Positions 5,789-6,428 of a stretch of 6,428 nt of DNA are shown here, in pieces. A program made the position numbers and the translations under genes. The first letter of the stretch is position 1. Each line of letters opens with the position of its first letter. The notes below the pieces were generated by a model, which made no database searches, was not told the origin of the DNA, and saw nothing but the letters and a program-made list of their open reading frames with translations. This DNA is from Acidobacteriota bacterium (GTDB lineage: Bacteria; Acidobacteriota; Holophagae; Thermotomaculales; Thermotomaculaceae), in assembly GCA_027067895.1 (NCBI GenBank), contig JAMOUY010000331.1, positions 1 through 6,428 on the forward strand, written 5' to 3'.

Positions 5789-6428
5789 ACAAGCACCTTT
5801 GCTGCCATATAAGCAAGTTTGTTAATACCTTCCGGGAATAATCCGAAAAAAATCACCCCTACCGCGCACAAAATCAAAAGAGCGATTGTCAGAAATCCGA
5901 ATTTGAAATTCATTTCTTCCGGATTTTCTTTCATATACATCATTACAACAACTCTCAAATAATAGTAAACCGAAACAAGCGAGCCTAAAATACCTATAAG
6001 CGCAAGCACGTATTCCTGCTTAACAATGAGAGATTTAAAAACGTAAAATTTGCCCATAAATCCGATTGTCGCGGGAATTCCCGCCAAGGAAAACATAAAA
6101 ACGCTTAACAAAACGCCGAAAAGCGGATATTTGTATCCAAGTCCTCTTAAATGGTTGTAATCAACATACTCGTTGTCCCCGTTTTTCAAAAGGGTTAAAC
6201 TTCCGAAAGCGCCTATGTTTATCAAAAGATAGCCTGCAAGGTAAAACAAAATTGCCGAAACTCCCTCAATTGAGAAAGCGACAATCGCCATGAGAAGGTA
6301 TCCTGCATGGGCAATTGAAGAGTAAGCAAGCATTCTTTTTACCGAATTTTGCACAAGTGCGCCGAAGTTTCCGACAAGCACCGTTAAAGCCGCAAGCACA
6401 AACAATGCCTTATGCCAGAGCATAAACA
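5785..6428 (-). CDS. nuoN: NADH-quinone oxidoreductase subunit N (complex I), C-terminal part, cut by window edge
   Basis: NuoN is one of three antiporter-like inner-membrane subunits of complex I that move protons as NADH is oxidised by quinone. About 214 residues are visible; the whole protein is usually 460-500, so over half lies beyond 6428. The frame stays open to the edge, and the first Met (6423-6421) is internal rather than the start. Counting from that Met, hallmark blocks are KRMLAYSSIAHAGYLLM (29-45) and SLAGIPATIGFMGKF (112-126). Lys125 in GKF is the likely counterpart of the functionally important Lys395 of E. coli NuoN, and YYYLRVVVMMY (153-163) follows. About six transmembrane helices can be seen, near 4-24, 33-50, 53-77, 99-120, 133-157 and 174-197. 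It ends in an ATGA overlap with rex. As nuoN is usually last in the nuo operon, the other subunits probably lie upstream. Confidence 0.95.
   Translation of the reverse strand, partial: FMLWHKALFVLAALTVLVGNFGALVQNSVKRMLAYSSIAHAGYLLMAIVAFSIEGVSAILFYLAGYLLINIGAFGSLTLLKNGDNEYVDYNHLRGLGYKYPLFGVLLSVFMFSLAGIPATIGFMGKFYVFKSLIVKQEYVLALIGILGSLVSVYYYLRVVVMMYMKENPEEMNFKFGFLTIALLILCAVGVIFFGLFPEGINKLAYMAAKVLV

Noticed and set aside
6421..6423. ATG that could be taken as the start of a short NuoN
   Set aside because: The frame remains open upstream to the window edge and the N-terminal half of NuoN is missing, so this is an internal methionine of a gene cut by the window.
1..6428. CRISPR arrays, tRNA/rRNA genes, insertion sequences, phage or defence genes
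   Set aside because: No regularly spaced repeats, cloverleaf-like sequence, transposase motifs or flanking repeats were seen, and intact core-type genes fill nearly the whole window.

Overview
The window is a densely packed stretch of bacterial chromosome. All six protein genes lie on the minus strand, so the description below runs from high to low coordinates. The proteins suggest a bacterium with a proton-pumping complex I (NuoN), NAD(H)-sensing regulation (Rex) and a coenzyme A-based thiol system (CoA-disulfide reductase-like flavoprotein). The sequence is moderately AT-rich by eye. A probable relative of the 'MXAN_5187 C-terminal domain' family hints at a deltaproteobacterium-like or neighbouring Gram-negative lineage, but I cannot place the organism with confidence.

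Layout: (1) 5785-6428, the 3' part of nuoN, the last membrane subunit of complex I, cut by the window edge. (2) 5123-5788, rex, overlapping nuoN by 4 bp. (3) 3282-5126, a DinG/YoaA-type iron-sulfur DNA helicase, overlapping rex by 4 bp. (4) 2647-3249, a charged, mostly helical protein of unknown function, 32 bp after the helicase. (5) 1317-2657, a CoA-disulfide reductase-like flavoprotein, overlapping gene 4 by 11 bp. (6) 49-1236, a branched-chain amino acid-type periplasmic binding lipoprotein, 80 bp further on. It has its own sigma-70-like promoter and ends in a strong intrinsic terminator at the window's left edge.

Genes 1-5 look like one transcription unit: three junctions overlap, the fourth has a short gap, and I see no terminator between them. 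It joins NADH oxidation by complex I, NADH sensing by Rex and NAD(P)H-dependent thiol reduction. The helicase and the unknown protein have no obvious redox role beyond the helicase's iron-sulfur cluster. Gene 6 can be transcribed alone or by readthrough. Its transporter permeases and ATPases are not in the window.

No RNA gene, CRISPR array, mobile element or frameshift was seen, and there is no gene-free stretch over 100 bases. Most of the region looks like ordinary core genome. The unknown protein and the redox-themed operon are the parts most worth following up.
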